Notes under the pieces: model-generated | What the model was told of the DNA's origin: nothing | Seen by the model: only the letters and a program-made list of their open reading frames with translations | The model's database searches: none | Made by a program: the position numbers and the translations under genes | In this document: positions 30,526 through 40,876 of the stretch, in pieces | Layout of the letters: every line of letters begins with the position of its first letter | Position numbering within the stretch: position 1 is the stretch's first letter | Assembly: GCF_001083805.1 (NCBI RefSeq) | Contig: NZ_JXSK01000004.1 | Location: forward strand, 466,956-530,955 | From: Photorhabdus luminescens subsp. luminescens | GTDB lineage: Bacteria; Pseudomonadota; Gammaproteobacteria; Enterobacterales; Enterobacteriaceae | Length of the DNA stretch: 64,000 bases | Direction of reading: 5' to 3'

Positions 30526-32442
30526 TCAATAACGCCTTTGCCATTCCACGTTAGTCAGCACATTTGATGATTTGCCCATGAAATGACTGTAGAAGACATC
30601 ATAAACCAAAACATTTTTGACATAATTGCGGGTTTCAGAAAATGGAATGCTGTCAATAAAGGCTATCGCATCCAGTCGCCCACCACTGTTAGATAACCAA
30701 CGATCTACGCGAGTTGGTCCGGCATTATAGGCAACGCTGGCAAGTATCCGATTATTACCAAAGCGTTGATAAACCAATTCAAGATAAGCAGTGCCGATTT
30801 CGATATTCGTTAGCGGGTTTATAAGTTGGCTACTGTTTACATATCCCTGGATGCCATTTTGCTTAACCGTATCCTTCGCCGTTTCCGGCATCACCTGCAT
30901 CAACCCAATTGCCCCAACTGGCGAACTGGCTTGCGGATTCCAGGCGCTTTCCTGACGGGCTATCGCCATCGCATAACTTTGAGGAATGCCTTTATTGGCA
31001 GTGAAATGACTAAATTCCCGCTGCCATGCTAATGGAAAACGTTCTTCAAGGTAGTCCCACATTTTTCCGGTTATTGTCGCCTGTACACTAAGCGCCGCCC
31101 ATTTTTGATCGAAAGCATAACGCGCCAGTTGCTGTTGTTTTAATTTATCTTGGCTAGCGATCAAATAATGCCACTCTATGCGAGCAAGATTATCCATTTG
31201 CCAATACAGCAGCTCTCTTACTCTCTCTATTTCGGGTATTGAAGCAATAGCGGCATCTGGCTTTTTTGCGATGCTTATCATCAGCGGATAGCTGACATTT
31301 AATTTCTGCGCAGCAACCATTGGGTAAAAACCACGGCCTTCCATCAGTTTACGCAATATCGCCTCACCTTCGCTTTTACTACCTTGAGCTAATAGAATAT
31401 TGGCTTGCCAATAACGCCACTCCTCTTTGTTCTGGTTCTCTAACGGTAACAATTTTATCCATTGAGCCAAACCACGCTCATCTGCATGACCCAACGCTAA
31501 ACGAATACGACGCTCAAGCAATGCAACGGATTGGCTATTGCGGATCGCATCATCACGCCACTTTTCTTGTTCATCACTCACATCGCCCATTAGCTGCCAG
31601 GCAACAATATCTTTTAATCGCTGACGTTCACCTGCATTCATCTTTTGCACTCTGACAATTGATGAGATGATCGCTCTTGCCTGCTCCGGATCTTGACGTG
31701 CGAAACGCGAGAAAGCCGCTAAAGTGGCTACACGGGTAAAATCAGTCGGCCCGGTATGATCAGCAAAATCCGCTACAGTCGCCGAATCATTTTGCAATGT
31801 AATCAGGCCTTCACTGATACTTTTGTATCCCTGCGGCAATTGTTTAGCGAGGTAACTGACCAACGACGTATTTCCCGCTTTTAACGCGAGACTAATACGC
31901 TGTAATATCAGTTTCGCTGATAAATGGCCGGTTTGCTGCCAAACATCAAATAATTTATCGCAATTGGCTGGTAAAGAACGGCCATTCAACCAAACCTCTT
32001 TCGCTCCCTGCCAGGCAACCTGTTCCTCTCCTGTAGCCCATTTAGCAAAATAATAATGACAGCGAGCTGTAATAGATTTCGGAGCAGTAGAGGTGAATGC
32101 CAGTACCCCGCGCCAGTCTTCGCGGCGTGCAAGCTCACTGATAAAACGAGACGATAAAGAACGTGCAGGCGGCAGATTAGGGTGACGATCAATAAAATCA
32201 CGGATCTGCGCTGGTGTAGCAAGTGACAGATCCCGAGTCAGCTCCCGATATTGCAGATAAGGATAAAGCGGATAGTCTTTCAATGTTGGCATCAACCTCG
32301 CGATTTCAGCCCTATCGCCGACATTCCACGCTTGCTTAATTTGCTGATATCTCTGCCGCTGATTTTCCAGAGAATCAGCCTTTGCTGCTACAGAGATAAA
32401 AACCAACCCTACAGCCACCGCAAGGTATTGCCACTTAGCCAT
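30526..32442 (-). CDS. slt: Soluble lytic murein transglycosylase
   Basis: Slt cleaves the beta-1,4 bond between MurNAc and GlcNAc in the periplasm with formation of 1,6-anhydro ends. From ATG 32442 the product is 638 residues (E. coli 645): a signal peptide (MAKWQYLAVAVGLVFISVAAKA), a long superhelical U and L region, and a C-terminal lysozyme-like domain with the catalytic Glu in AIARQESAWNPQASSPVGAI and LMQVMPETAK. The frame extends to 32520, but the signal peptide fixes the start. trpR lies downstream, ettA is divergent upstream. Confidence 0.96.
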   Translation of the reverse strand: MAKWQYLAVAVGLVFISVAAKADSLENQRQRYQQIKQAWNVGDRAEIARLMPTLKDYPLYPYLQYRELTRDLSLATPAQIRDFIDRHPNLPPARSLSSRFISELARREDWRGVLAFTSTAPKSITARCHYYFAKWATGEEQVAWQGAKEVWLNGRSLPANCDKLFDVWQQTGHLSAKLILQRISLALKAGNTSLVSYLAKQLPQGYKSISEGLITLQNDSATVADFADHTGPTDFTRVATLAAFSRFARQDPEQARAIISSIVRVQKMNAGERQRLKDIVAWQLMGDVSDEQEKWRDDAIRNSQSVALLERRIRLALGHADERGLAQWIKLLPLENQNKEEWRYWQANILLAQGSKSEGEAILRKLMEGRGFYPMVAAQKLNVSYPLMISIAKKPDAAIASIPEIERVRELLYWQMDNLARIEWHYLIASQDKLKQQQLARYAFDQKWAALSVQATITGKMWDYLEERFPLAWQREFSHFTANKGIPQSYAMAIARQESAWNPQASSPVGAIGLMQVMPETAKDTVKQNGIQGYVNSSQLINPLTNIEIGTAYLELVYQRFGNNRILASVAYNAGPTRVDRWLSNSGGRLDAIAFIDSIPFSETRNYVKNVLVYDVFYSHFMGKSSNVLTNVEWQRRY

Positions 32443-32813
32443 TATCACATTCCTCCGGGAGATCAAGTCACACAGGTTAATATTACGAATACATAAACAC
32501 CATATTAATATAATTACCACCCCTTACCACATCAATTTACTCTATGATGAGATATCTACCCGCATATTCATAACAGGTAAGTTTTTTATCTAATAAATTG
32601 ATCCACTTTAACCAACTCAACCCAGGATTATCTTATTCTGGCAATTGGGTTATAGAGTTTATTGACTTAAATCGGGTAAACTGTGACAAATCGTGTTCAG
32701 ATGAACATCAATAACCTAAACGGATATAATCAGGCATCAACGCACCCTGTTCATGCGACTTGCTTTGCAAAACAGGCATTATCACCATCAGAGATAGCGA
32801 GGCTTATAGCAAC
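32443..32813. other. Divergent intergenic slt / ettA
   Basis: About 370 bases between the two start codons. The promoters of both genes must be here. An ORF that reads into ettA from 32760 is only the upstream extension of that frame. Nothing else recognised. Confidence 0.5.
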
Positions 32814-34481
32814 GTGGCTCAATACGTTTACACCATGCATCGGGTTGGTAAAATCGTTCCCCCGAAACGTCATATTCTGAAAAATATCTCCTTGAGTTTC
32901 TTTCCGGGAGCAAAAATTGGTGTTCTTGGCCTTAATGGCGCCGGTAAATCGACCTTACTGCGCATTATGGCTGGTATCGATAAAGATATCGAAGGAGAAG
33001 CTCGCCCACAACCAGGCATTAAAATTGGCTATCTACCACAGGAGCCTAAATTAAACCTTGAGCACACTGTCCGCGAAGCAGTGGAAGAAGCGGTTAGCGA
33101 AGTAAAACACGCGCTGACTCGTTTGGATGAAGTCTACGCAGCCTATGCTGATCCTGACGCCGATTTTGACAAACTGGCTAAAGAACAGGGTGAACTGGAA
33201 GCGATTATTCAGTCCCACGACGGCCATAACCTTGATAACCAGCTTGAACGCGCCGCTGACGCCCTGCGTTTGCCGCCGTGGGATGCAAAAATCGAGCATC
33301 TATCCGGGGGGGAGCGCCGCCGTGTGGCAGTCTGCCGCTTACTGCTGGAAAAACCCGACATGCTGCTACTGGACGAGCCGACTAACCACCTTGACGCCGA
33401 ATCTGTCGCCTGGCTGGAACGCTTCCTGCACGATTACGAAGGTACCGTTGTCGCAATTACCCACGACCGCTACTTCCTTGATAACGTTGCCGGCTGGATT
33501 CTGGAACTTGACCGTGGTGAAGGTATTCCGTGGGAAGGTAACTACTCTTCATGGCTGGAACAAAAAGATGCTCGTCTGGCTCAAGAAGCCGCAACAGAAG
33601 CCGCACGTCGTAAATCCATTGAGAAAGAGCTGGAATGGGTTCGCCAAAATCCGAAAGGCCGTCAAGCAAAAGGTAAAGCACGTCTGGCCCGTTTTGAAGA
33701 ATTAAACAACGTTGAATACCAAAAACGTAACGAAACCAGCGAACTGTTCATTCCACCTGGGCCACGCCTAGGCGACAAAGTTCTGGAAGTGGAAAATCTA
33801 ACCAAATCCTATGGCGACCGAGTTCTGATTGATAATCTGAGCTTCTCTCTGCCAAAAGGGGCGATTGTTGGGATTATCGGGCCTAACGGCGCAGGTAAAT
33901 CTACCCTATTCCGTATGATCTCCAACCAGGAACAACCCGATTCCGGCACTATCACGTTAGGTGAAACCGTCAAACTCGCTTCTGTCGATCAGTTCCGTGA
34001 CAACATGGATGATAAGAAAACCGTTTGGGAAGAGATTTCCGGCGGCCAAGATATCATGCGTATTGGTAACTTCGAGCTGCCAAGTCGCGCCTACGTTGGT
34101 CGTTTTAACTTCAAAGGTGTTGATCAAGGCAAACGCGTCGGTGAGTTGTCTGGTGGTGAAAGAGGACGTCTGCATTTGGCTAAACTGCTGCAAGTCGGCG
34201 GTAACATGCTGTTGCTCGACGAACCAACCAACGACTTGGACATTGAAACCTTGCGCGCACTGGAAAACGCCTTGCTGGAGTTCCCAGGTTGTGCGATGGT
34301 TATTTCCCATGATCGTTGGTTCCTTGATCGTATTGCAACCCACATCATTGATTATCAAGATGAAGGTAAAGTCACTTTCTTCGAAGGTAACTTTAGTGAA
34401 TACGAAGACTATAAGAAGCGGACTCTCGGAGCAGAAGCGCTGGAACCACATCGCATTAAATATAAGAGAATCAGCAAATAA
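32814..34481 (+). CDS. ettA: Energy-dependent translational throttle protein EttA (ABC-F)
   Basis: EttA is an ABC-F ATPase that binds the ribosomal E site and gates the first elongation step according to the ATP/ADP ratio. The 555-residue product has two ABC domains: Walker A GLNGAGKST and signature LSGGERRRVA in the first, GPNGAGKST and LSGGERGRLH in the second, joined by the arm and linker (KGRQAKGKARLARFEEL). The length equals E. coli EttA only if the GTG at 32814 is the start (VAQYVYTMHRVGK read as Met-Ala-Gln), preceded by GCGAGG 11 bases away. An ATG at 32760 would add 18 unrelated residues. Confidence 0.97.
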   Translation: MAQYVYTMHRVGKIVPPKRHILKNISLSFFPGAKIGVLGLNGAGKSTLLRIMAGIDKDIEGEARPQPGIKIGYLPQEPKLNLEHTVREAVEEAVSEVKHALTRLDEVYAAYADPDADFDKLAKEQGELEAIIQSHDGHNLDNQLERAADALRLPPWDAKIEHLSGGERRRVAVCRLLLEKPDMLLLDEPTNHLDAESVAWLERFLHDYEGTVVAITHDRYFLDNVAGWILELDRGEGIPWEGNYSSWLEQKDARLAQEAATEAARRKSIEKELEWVRQNPKGRQAKGKARLARFEELNNVEYQKRNETSELFIPPGPRLGDKVLEVENLTKSYGDRVLIDNLSFSLPKGAIVGIIGPNGAGKSTLFRMISNQEQPDSGTITLGETVKLASVDQFRDNMDDKKTVWEEISGGQDIMRIGNFELPSRAYVGRFNFKGVDQGKRVGELSGGERGRLHLAKLLQVGGNMLLLDEPTNDLDIETLRALENALLEFPGCAMVISHDRWFLDRIATHIIDYQDEGKVTFFEGNFSEYEDYKKRTLGAEALEPHRIKYKRISK

Positions 34482-34490
34482 TCATATTGA

Positions 34491-34515
34491 AAATGGCCTG
34501 GTAACAGGCCGTTTT
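34491..34515 (+). terminator. Terminator of ettA
   Basis: GGCCTG (34495-34500) pairs with CAGGCC (34505-34510) around a GTAA loop, with AAA before and GTTTTCC after. It lies just after the ettA stop and before the end of the convergent ABC ATPase gene. Confidence 0.75.
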
Positions 34516-34519
34516 CCAC

Positions 34520-35266
34520 TCAATTATTTAGATATAAACTCATAGTCTTATTCATTATGTTATGCGTAAGATACGTATCATGGATAATCTTTCCTTCTTT
34601 CAAAGTAATAATACGATCTGCATGTTTGATAAGCCTATTATCCTGTGAAGCCACAACAACCGTCCCTCTTTGGTTATGAGCAATAAAACTTAAGATATCA
34701 ATAGCTATTTGGCAGTCATCATTATCAAGATAACGGGTCGGCTCATCAGCAAACAAATACCGAGGGCTTTTCACAATGGCGCTGGCTATTGCCACCCGTT
34801 GTTTTTCATTATCACGTAATTCCTTGGGATATATATCTTTCTTGTGTTTCAGACCAACAATATTCAGTGCCTTGGTTGCCTTGACTCTTGCTTCCCGATG
34901 AGAAATCGTGATTCCACAAGAGAGAGATAATAGCAAATTATCCAGGACTGTAAGTTCATTAGATAAATTAATTCTTTGAAAGATAAAACCACAATTCATC
35001 AAATGGAATCTATCTAATTCGAAGTTATTCATCCTCCCCAATTCGTTATCAGAAATTAATATTTTTCCTCCGTCGAGAGGCAATAACCCAGAAATCATTG
35101 CCAGCAAAGTACTTTTTCCTGAACAGAGATCCCCATTAATCAAAGTAAATTCACCTGGAAAAATAGAAAAAGTGATGTCTGAAATCATTTTCTGGTTAGC
35201 TTTACTTTTCGAAAAACCATATGAAATATCAATGGCTTCAATCGTAGCGATTTGATTCAAATTCAT
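34520..35266 (-). CDS. Orphan ABC ATPase with degenerate signature
   Basis: The 248-residue protein resembles the MacB/LolD class of ABC ATPases that drive FtsX-like permeases. Walker A is GDLCSGKST (45-53), the Q loop lies in FIFQRINLSNEL, and Walker B is YLFADE with Glu175. The signature LSGGQ is replaced by LRDNE (150-154), and the H-loop histidine by Gln208 (ASQD). No permease gene is adjacent. The upstream side is a 675-base AT-rich gap, suggesting loss of a partner or an acquired fragment. Its ATPase activity is doubtful; it might pair with a permease encoded elsewhere. Confidence 0.75.
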   Translation of the reverse strand: MNLNQIATIEAIDISYGFSKSKANQKMISDITFSIFPGEFTLINGDLCSGKSTLLAMISGLLPLDGGKILISDNELGRMNNFELDRFHLMNCGFIFQRINLSNELTVLDNLLLSLSCGITISHREARVKATKALNIVGLKHKKDIYPKELRDNEKQRVAIASAIVKSPRYLFADEPTRYLDNDDCQIAIDILSFIAHNQRGTVVVASQDNRLIKHADRIITLKEGKIIHDTYLTHNIMNKTMSLYLNN

Positions 35267-35941
35267 TATCTCAGCATAATTAATAGTGTAAGAAATCTGG
35301 CATTATCAGTAACTCTTACAGCCAGAGCAATCCGTAAAAATACAGATATTCATCATTATAAGATTACACAAACGAGGGAAAATCATATAAGAAATATCTC
35401 AATTGAAAGTATATCAATATTTCTACCAGTGACTATTTCAAATGACTATCTGTATGCTAAAATCAAAATTTTACTAAACAAGATCAATCCATTCCTATCA
35501 ACCATTCATTAACAATAGGCTACTATCTTGTTAGTACAAATAAAAAAATAACATCAGACAAATAATTTTTTATAGATAAAAACACCTTAATATCATAACA
35601 ACATGTTAAAATTAATATTTAATTATCATAATAACAGTGACACATCGAACATTAAATTATTAATAAAAAAATCAATCTTCTCTTATTCCCCTACCAATCA
35701 AAAACACAAAAATTTTTATTTATAAATCAACCGGGAAGTATTTAATTATTAATTTTGTTTTTATTCAAGAAATAAATAATCAATAGAAGTATCAAAAATA
35801 TTAATAGCTGTTATATATTTTATTACTTACAAAAAATAAAAATATCCAGCCACAGCGTATATTGTGATTGGATATATATTTATTAATTTATCATATAAAA
35901 TATTATATATAAATCTAATTACAAACGATTCAACTGACGAG
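35267..35941. other. AT-rich gene-free region
   Basis: About 675 bases, very AT-rich, between the ABC ATPase start and the nadR stop. The only frame (35252-35512, plus) has no ribosome site and overlaps the ATPase gene, so I do not support it. Part must be the ATPase promoter. It could be the remnant of lost genes. Confidence 0.5.
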
Positions 35942-37177
35942 TCATTTCGGATTAGCCGCTAAAAGTTGCTGAATTAGTTCAATACAACGCAGGAAACGCT
36001 GATCATAATCGGGTGAATCCACATTAACATATTCAATATTATTACTTTTCAGCATATCCTCCAACAGTTGCTGGAACGCTTTACGATCCTGCTCGCTGCC
36101 AAGACTACGTAAACCGTCGGCAACCCAAGGGGTGTTGTTTTCCAGTAGAATGACCAAATCAAATCGGTATTCATCAATTAATGCCTGAACAAACGGGTGT
36201 TCACGTCCTTCATATCGCTTACAGAATGCTTGGGTAGTGACAAAATCGGTATCTATAAATGCAACCTTATTCGCATACTTTACGGCAAAATCAATATATT
36301 GAGCTTGCCCTAATGCAATCTTGTCATAGTCCGAATATTGTAGCGCCATCTCATCTCCCCCCAGATGAGAAAAAACATAATCACGACCATATTCCCAAGC
36401 ACTTGTCGTATTAAAAATATTTGCCAATTTGTTAACTAACGTAGATTTACCACTGGACTCTCCACCAAGAATCGCTACGGTACGAACAAAGAAAGGTTTC
36501 ACTTCCGTAGGAATATATTCCCAATGACGGAATGGGTCCTGGCGAATATGCCGACCACTGATCTTCATAAACGAACGTTGCGGATCGATAAGAATTGTCT
36601 CAATTCCTAAATGCTCTTTATATCGGGGAGCATCCTGAGTTTCACTGGAATATATATAAGTTGGATTAATACCTTTTTTTGACATAAAGGCTTTCATACC
36701 GTCACTCCACACATCCCAGCCATGTGGATAGGGTTCAATTCCCTGTTCATTAAAAGAGTGAATATGAATATTTTTCTGATATTTAAACGTTTGAAGCAAC
36801 CAGCGCAGGCGATCGCTCACCGTAGGTTGCTGAGACATGGAACTGCTCATAAACAGCTCCCAATCTCTAGGCTCATCATGGCAAAGAATAATATGCAACT
36901 CATCCACCTGACTACAGGCCCGCTGAATCAGATAGATATGCCCGGTATGCAATGGATAGAACTTGCCGAATACCACTCCAACGGTTTTATTTTGCACAGG
37001 ATATTGCAACCTCAGATAGTGATGAAGAGCAGCCAATTTTTGGGCGCTGGGACTTTTAATTTTGTCATTAATTAATTGGCTGAGATAACCTTTGGTCATA
37101 CCACTTGCATCGGCAACCTGTTGCAACGTATAGCCTGTCTGTTTAATCGCTTCTTTAAGGTAGTCAAATTGGCCCAT
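35942..37177 (-). CDS. nadR: NadR: NAD regulator, NMN adenylyltransferase and ribosylnicotinamide kinase
   Basis: NadR represses NAD synthesis genes, has weak NMN adenylyltransferase activity and phosphorylates nicotinamide riboside. The 411-residue product (E. coli 410) has an N-terminal helix-turn-helix (LQQVADASGMTKGYLSQLIN), the adenylyltransferase motif GKFYPLHTGHIYLIQRA near residue 70, and a C-terminal kinase with Walker A GGESSGKSTL. ATG 37177 is preceded by GGGAGGAG; the 37222 extension overlaps radA. It is third in serB-radA-nadR, 13 bases after radA. Confidence 0.98.
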   Translation of the reverse strand: MGQFDYLKEAIKQTGYTLQQVADASGMTKGYLSQLINDKIKSPSAQKLAALHHYLRLQYPVQNKTVGVVFGKFYPLHTGHIYLIQRACSQVDELHIILCHDEPRDWELFMSSSMSQQPTVSDRLRWLLQTFKYQKNIHIHSFNEQGIEPYPHGWDVWSDGMKAFMSKKGINPTYIYSSETQDAPRYKEHLGIETILIDPQRSFMKISGRHIRQDPFRHWEYIPTEVKPFFVRTVAILGGESSGKSTLVNKLANIFNTTSAWEYGRDYVFSHLGGDEMALQYSDYDKIALGQAQYIDFAVKYANKVAFIDTDFVTTQAFCKRYEGREHPFVQALIDEYRFDLVILLENNTPWVADGLRSLGSEQDRKAFQQLLEDMLKSNNIEYVNVDSPDYDQRFLRCIELIQQLLAANPK

Positions 37178-37190
37178 ATCTCCTCCCTGC

Positions 37191-38573
37191 TTAATCAAAA
37201 TCTTCCATAACAGATAACGCATCCGCCAACTTTTTCACACCAAAAACTTGCATCTCTGGCAGCGCTTTTTTTGGCATATTGGCATAAGGCACTATCGCCC
37301 GTTTGAAACCATGTTTGGCGGCTTCGGATATGCGTTCCTGTCCACTGGGAACAGGACGGATCTCTCCTGCCAACCCGACTTCACCAAATACAACTAAATC
37401 ACGGGGTAACGGCCTATCCCGAAAACTGGAGACTAAAGAGAGCAATAAAGCGAGATCCGCGCTGGTCTCCGCGACCTTAACTCCACCCACCACATTCACA
37501 AACACATCCTGATCGGACATTTGCAAACCACCATGACGATGAAGAACCGCCAACAGAATAGCCAACCGGTTTTGTTCCAACCCCACAGCCACCCGCCGTG
37601 GATTGGTCATCATTGAATGATCCACCAGCGCTTGAATCTCTACCAACAGAGGGCGAGTTCCTTCCCACACCACCATGACAGAACTGCCGGCGGTAACTTC
37701 ATCGCCACGGCTCAGAAAAATCGCTGATGGATTACTCACTTCACGCAATCCCTGTTCTGTCATGGCGAATACGCCAAGCTCATTAACGGCCCCAAAACGG
37801 TTTTTATGACTACGTAAAGTGCGAAAGCGGGAATCCGCTTCACCATCAAGCATCACTGAACAGTCAATACAGTGTTCCAACACTTTTGGCCCCGCCAATG
37901 AGCCATCTTTGGTCACATGACCAACCATAACAATGGCAACACCGCGGGTCTTAGCAAACCGAGTAAGATAAGCGGCAGTCTCTCTGACCTGAGCGACACT
38001 CCCCGGCGAAGATTGAATATCCGCCATATGCATCACCTGAATGGAGTCAATCACCATCAACTTTGGCTGCTCCTGCTCCGCAATCAGACAAATTTGTTCA
38101 ATGCTGGTTTCTGACAACATATTCAGATTATCAGCCGGCAACCCCAACCGGTGCGCACGCATTGCAACCTGTTGTAACGACTCCTCACCGGTGACATATA
38201 AAGTTTTCATCTGCGCAGACAACTGACACATTGTCTGCAACAACAGGGTACTTTTCCCCGCTCCCGGATTACCGCCAATCAGAATCGCGCTACCGGGAAC
38301 AACACCGCCGCCAAGCACCCGATCGAACTCTTTAAATCCGGTAGAAAAGCGAGGAAGTTCTTCCAGACTAATCTCTGATAATTTCTGAACCCTGTTGACA
38401 CCAGCATCTCCCGCATAACCACTGAACCGTTCATTACGGGAGGAAGGTGCTGCGGCTAAGCGCACCTCAGTAATGGTATTCCAGGCATGACATGCGCTAC
38501 ATTGCCCCTGCCAACGCGGATAATCCGCCCCACACTCATTACAGACAAATGCCCGCTTTGCTGCTTTCGCCAC
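37191..38573 (-). CDS. radA: DNA repair protein RadA
   Basis: RadA (Sms) is a RecA-like, DnaB-type helicase that promotes branch migration in recombination repair. The 460-residue product has the N-terminal zinc finger Cys11, Cys14, Cys25, Cys28 (CNECGADYPRWQGQCSAC), Walker A GGNPGAGKST, the KNRFG motif (HKNRFGAVNELGVF) and a C-terminal Lon-like domain. It lies between serB (22-base gap) and nadR. Confidence 0.98.
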   Translation of the reverse strand: MAKAAKRAFVCNECGADYPRWQGQCSACHAWNTITEVRLAAAPSSRNERFSGYAGDAGVNRVQKLSEISLEELPRFSTGFKEFDRVLGGGVVPGSAILIGGNPGAGKSTLLLQTMCQLSAQMKTLYVTGEESLQQVAMRAHRLGLPADNLNMLSETSIEQICLIAEQEQPKLMVIDSIQVMHMADIQSSPGSVAQVRETAAYLTRFAKTRGVAIVMVGHVTKDGSLAGPKVLEHCIDCSVMLDGEADSRFRTLRSHKNRFGAVNELGVFAMTEQGLREVSNPSAIFLSRGDEVTAGSSVMVVWEGTRPLLVEIQALVDHSMMTNPRRVAVGLEQNRLAILLAVLHRHGGLQMSDQDVFVNVVGGVKVAETSADLALLLSLVSSFRDRPLPRDLVVFGEVGLAGEIRPVPSGQERISEAAKHGFKRAIVPYANMPKKALPEMQVFGVKKLADALSVMEDFD

Positions 38574-38595
38574 TCTGTACTCCTAAAGGACTATA

Positions 38596-39573
38596 TTAAC
38601 GCTCTTCGTGTTTGAGACCGCCGCTTAACACACACAATACTCCCATGAGATCAGCATGACGGATGGTCACTTTCGACTGCGCATAAACTTTCGGTTTAGC
38701 ATGGTAAGCGATACCTAACCCTGCTTTGCGGATCATCTTCAAATCATTAGCGCCATCACCAATCGCGATAGTCTGCTCCAATGGGATATCCAGTTTTCTC
38801 GCCAATTTCACCAATGTGACAGCCTTATATTTAGCATCAACAATTGGCCCTATAACCTTACCTGTCAACTTGCCATTTTTGACTTCTAACTGATTAGCTA
38901 CCGCAGCCGCCAAACGTAAATTCTGACGCAAATGGTCAGCAAAATAGGTAAAACCACCCGATGCGATTGCCACATGCCAATCAAAGGATTGTAACTTACG
39001 TACCAAACTGGTCAGCCCCGGCATAAGCGGCAAATTTTCTACAACTTGCCGCAAAATACCAGCATCAGCCCCTGCCAACTGAGCAACTCGCTCCCGCAAA
39101 CTATCAGAAAAATCCAACTCTCCTTGCATTGCTCGCTCGGTAATTTCAGCAACTTTATCACCTACGCCAGCCAAACGGGCTATTTCATCAATACATTCCA
39201 CTTGAATTGCGGTTGAATCCATATCCATCACCAGCAAACCTGGCGACCGCAACCTTGGGATCTGCCCCAAAGGAACCACATCCAGACGACACTCATCCGC
39301 CAGCCGCTTAATACGCGCGGTCAAATTCCCGGCAATACGGACTACCTGATAATCATCAATGCGCCATGAAGAAACGATAACAATAGCCGCGCCAAGCCGA
39401 TGCTGAAAATTACTGATACGTTGTTTATCCAAGCCACGACCATATATCAACCAACCACTGTCGCCAGCCCGGTAATCCAATGGCATAACTTCTTCACCAC
39501 TTAACGAAAGTGGCAATCCCGGCCACTTATGGACCTCTTCCGGCAAATAGTGATAAGCCAGGTTATTAGACAT
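38596..39573 (-). CDS. serB: Phosphoserine phosphatase
   Basis: SerB removes phosphate from phosphoserine in the last step of serine synthesis. The 325-residue product (E. coli 322) is a HAD-family enzyme: the nucleophile Asp117 and Asp119 in VMDMDSTAIQVECIDE, motif II serine in AIASGGFTYF, and IGDGANDLKMI for magnesium. It is first in serB-radA-nadR and divergent from smp. Confidence 0.98.
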   Translation of the reverse strand: MSNNLAYHYLPEEVHKWPGLPLSLSGEEVMPLDYRAGDSGWLIYGRGLDKQRISNFQHRLGAAIVIVSSWRIDDYQVVRIAGNLTARIKRLADECRLDVVPLGQIPRLRSPGLLVMDMDSTAIQVECIDEIARLAGVGDKVAEITERAMQGELDFSDSLRERVAQLAGADAGILRQVVENLPLMPGLTSLVRKLQSFDWHVAIASGGFTYFADHLRQNLRLAAAVANQLEVKNGKLTGKVIGPIVDAKYKAVTLVKLARKLDIPLEQTIAIGDGANDLKMIRKAGLGIAYHAKPKVYAQSKVTIRHADLMGVLCVLSGGLKHEER

Positions 39574-39688
39574 TAATCCCTACTCCTGTAATCCCACATG
39601 ATTTGACAGCAAAAAATTGCGCTTCAAACTATCCTCTCTATATTGCATCTGGCAACATTGCGTTGGCCAAAGCTTGGAAGAGATAACT

Positions 39689-40327
39689 ATGATCAAAGCT
39701 AAATTAAAATTCCGACTGCATAAAACAGCTATTATATTGATTTGCATTGCTTTATTAGTATTTCTAATGCAGGGCGTTTCTTATTTTAGCCGTTCTCACC
39801 AACAAGCCCAGATGGATCAATTTGAGGAATTGGCAAAAACCTTGGCAAAACAAGTCGCATTCAGCTTATCTGATTATATGGAGAGTGGCAGCAAAGATCT
39901 TAATAATGAGCAGATACTGGCTAATTTGCATCATCTGACGACAAACAGCCGCATACTTGATGCCAGTGTATATCTTAACAATGGAACACAGGTTGCTCAT
40001 AGCGGGGAAAGCGTCTCAGTGCGGGATCGTCTATCTTTGGATGGTAAAAAAGCAGGCAGCTACTTTAACTACCAAATAGTCGTTCCCATCCCAGGAAAAG
40101 ATGAACCAAAAGGTTTTTTGCGCCTGACACTGGATACCCATAAATTAGCAACAGAGTCCAAGCAGGTGGATAACACGACTAACTTACTTCGGATCATGAT
40201 TTTACTCGCTTTAGCAATTGGTTTTATTCTGGCGCATAACTTATTGCAATTAGCTCCAAGCCGCTGGCAACAATCGCCTTATTTGCTGACAGCCAACAGC
40301 AAATCAAGTGAAGAAGAAGAGAAATAA
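39689..40327 (+). CDS. smp: Membrane protein Smp (YtjB)
   Basis: Smp/YtjB is a bitopic inner-membrane protein of unknown function found next to serB in enterobacteria. The 212-residue product (E. coli 214) has an N-terminal membrane helix (about 14-32), a periplasmic region with QQAQMDQFEELAKTLAKQVA, and a second helix near 174-194. ATG 39689 is chosen over the open frame from 39617 because it gives the family start MIKAKLKFRLHKTAI. Confidence 0.93.
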   Translation: MIKAKLKFRLHKTAIILICIALLVFLMQGVSYFSRSHQQAQMDQFEELAKTLAKQVAFSLSDYMESGSKDLNNEQILANLHHLTTNSRILDASVYLNNGTQVAHSGESVSVRDRLSLDGKKAGSYFNYQIVVPIPGKDEPKGFLRLTLDTHKLATESKQVDNTTNLLRIMILLALAIGFILAHNLLQLAPSRWQQSPYLLTANSKSSEEEEK

Positions 40328-40876
40328 GGTAAAAGTTTCTCATTAAATCATTTTGATATCAGAACTAATAGAGGCGATTATTTCTACCATCCCATTATTT
40401 CCGTCACTTCGTAGATGGAATTAAAGCATGGCTCGGAACATTTAATTGTTGCCAGAACCTACTTTGCCAAGAGATTTCATAGCCGAATAAACACGCTGTA
40501 ACTAATAAAAAATCATCAATCATAACTGAAAGAAACAGCTCTCCCTCTATATTAATAACACAATTAATAGTTTATTTAGTTACTTTAACTTTAATTACAT
40601 AATAATATTTTTGGTGACATATATCACATATTTATCAATATAGAGAATTAAATCAGACCATCTGATCCAAAACACATAACCTATTAATTAATAAAATATT
40701 TTTCATTATTGCTCATTTTCTAATAAAATCATATCCATTTGTTTTTATTGGATATTCATAACAATCCGCATTTATTAATCACATCAGTGATTAATATCTA
40801 CATATTGATTATTAAGTCAAATTCATGGCTAATACGCCCCCAAAATTATATGACGCGTGCGGGATGCCAAAGAATA
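40328..40876. other. AT-rich intergenic smp / cdiB
   Basis: About 550 AT-rich bases. It should contain the promoter of the cdiBAI operon. The frame open from 40739 is only the in-frame extension of cdiB. No other feature was recognised. Confidence 0.5.

Noticed and set aside
35252..35512. 86-codon plus-strand frame
   Set aside because: Overlaps the start of the ABC ATPase gene, lies in AT-rich DNA, and has no ribosome site.
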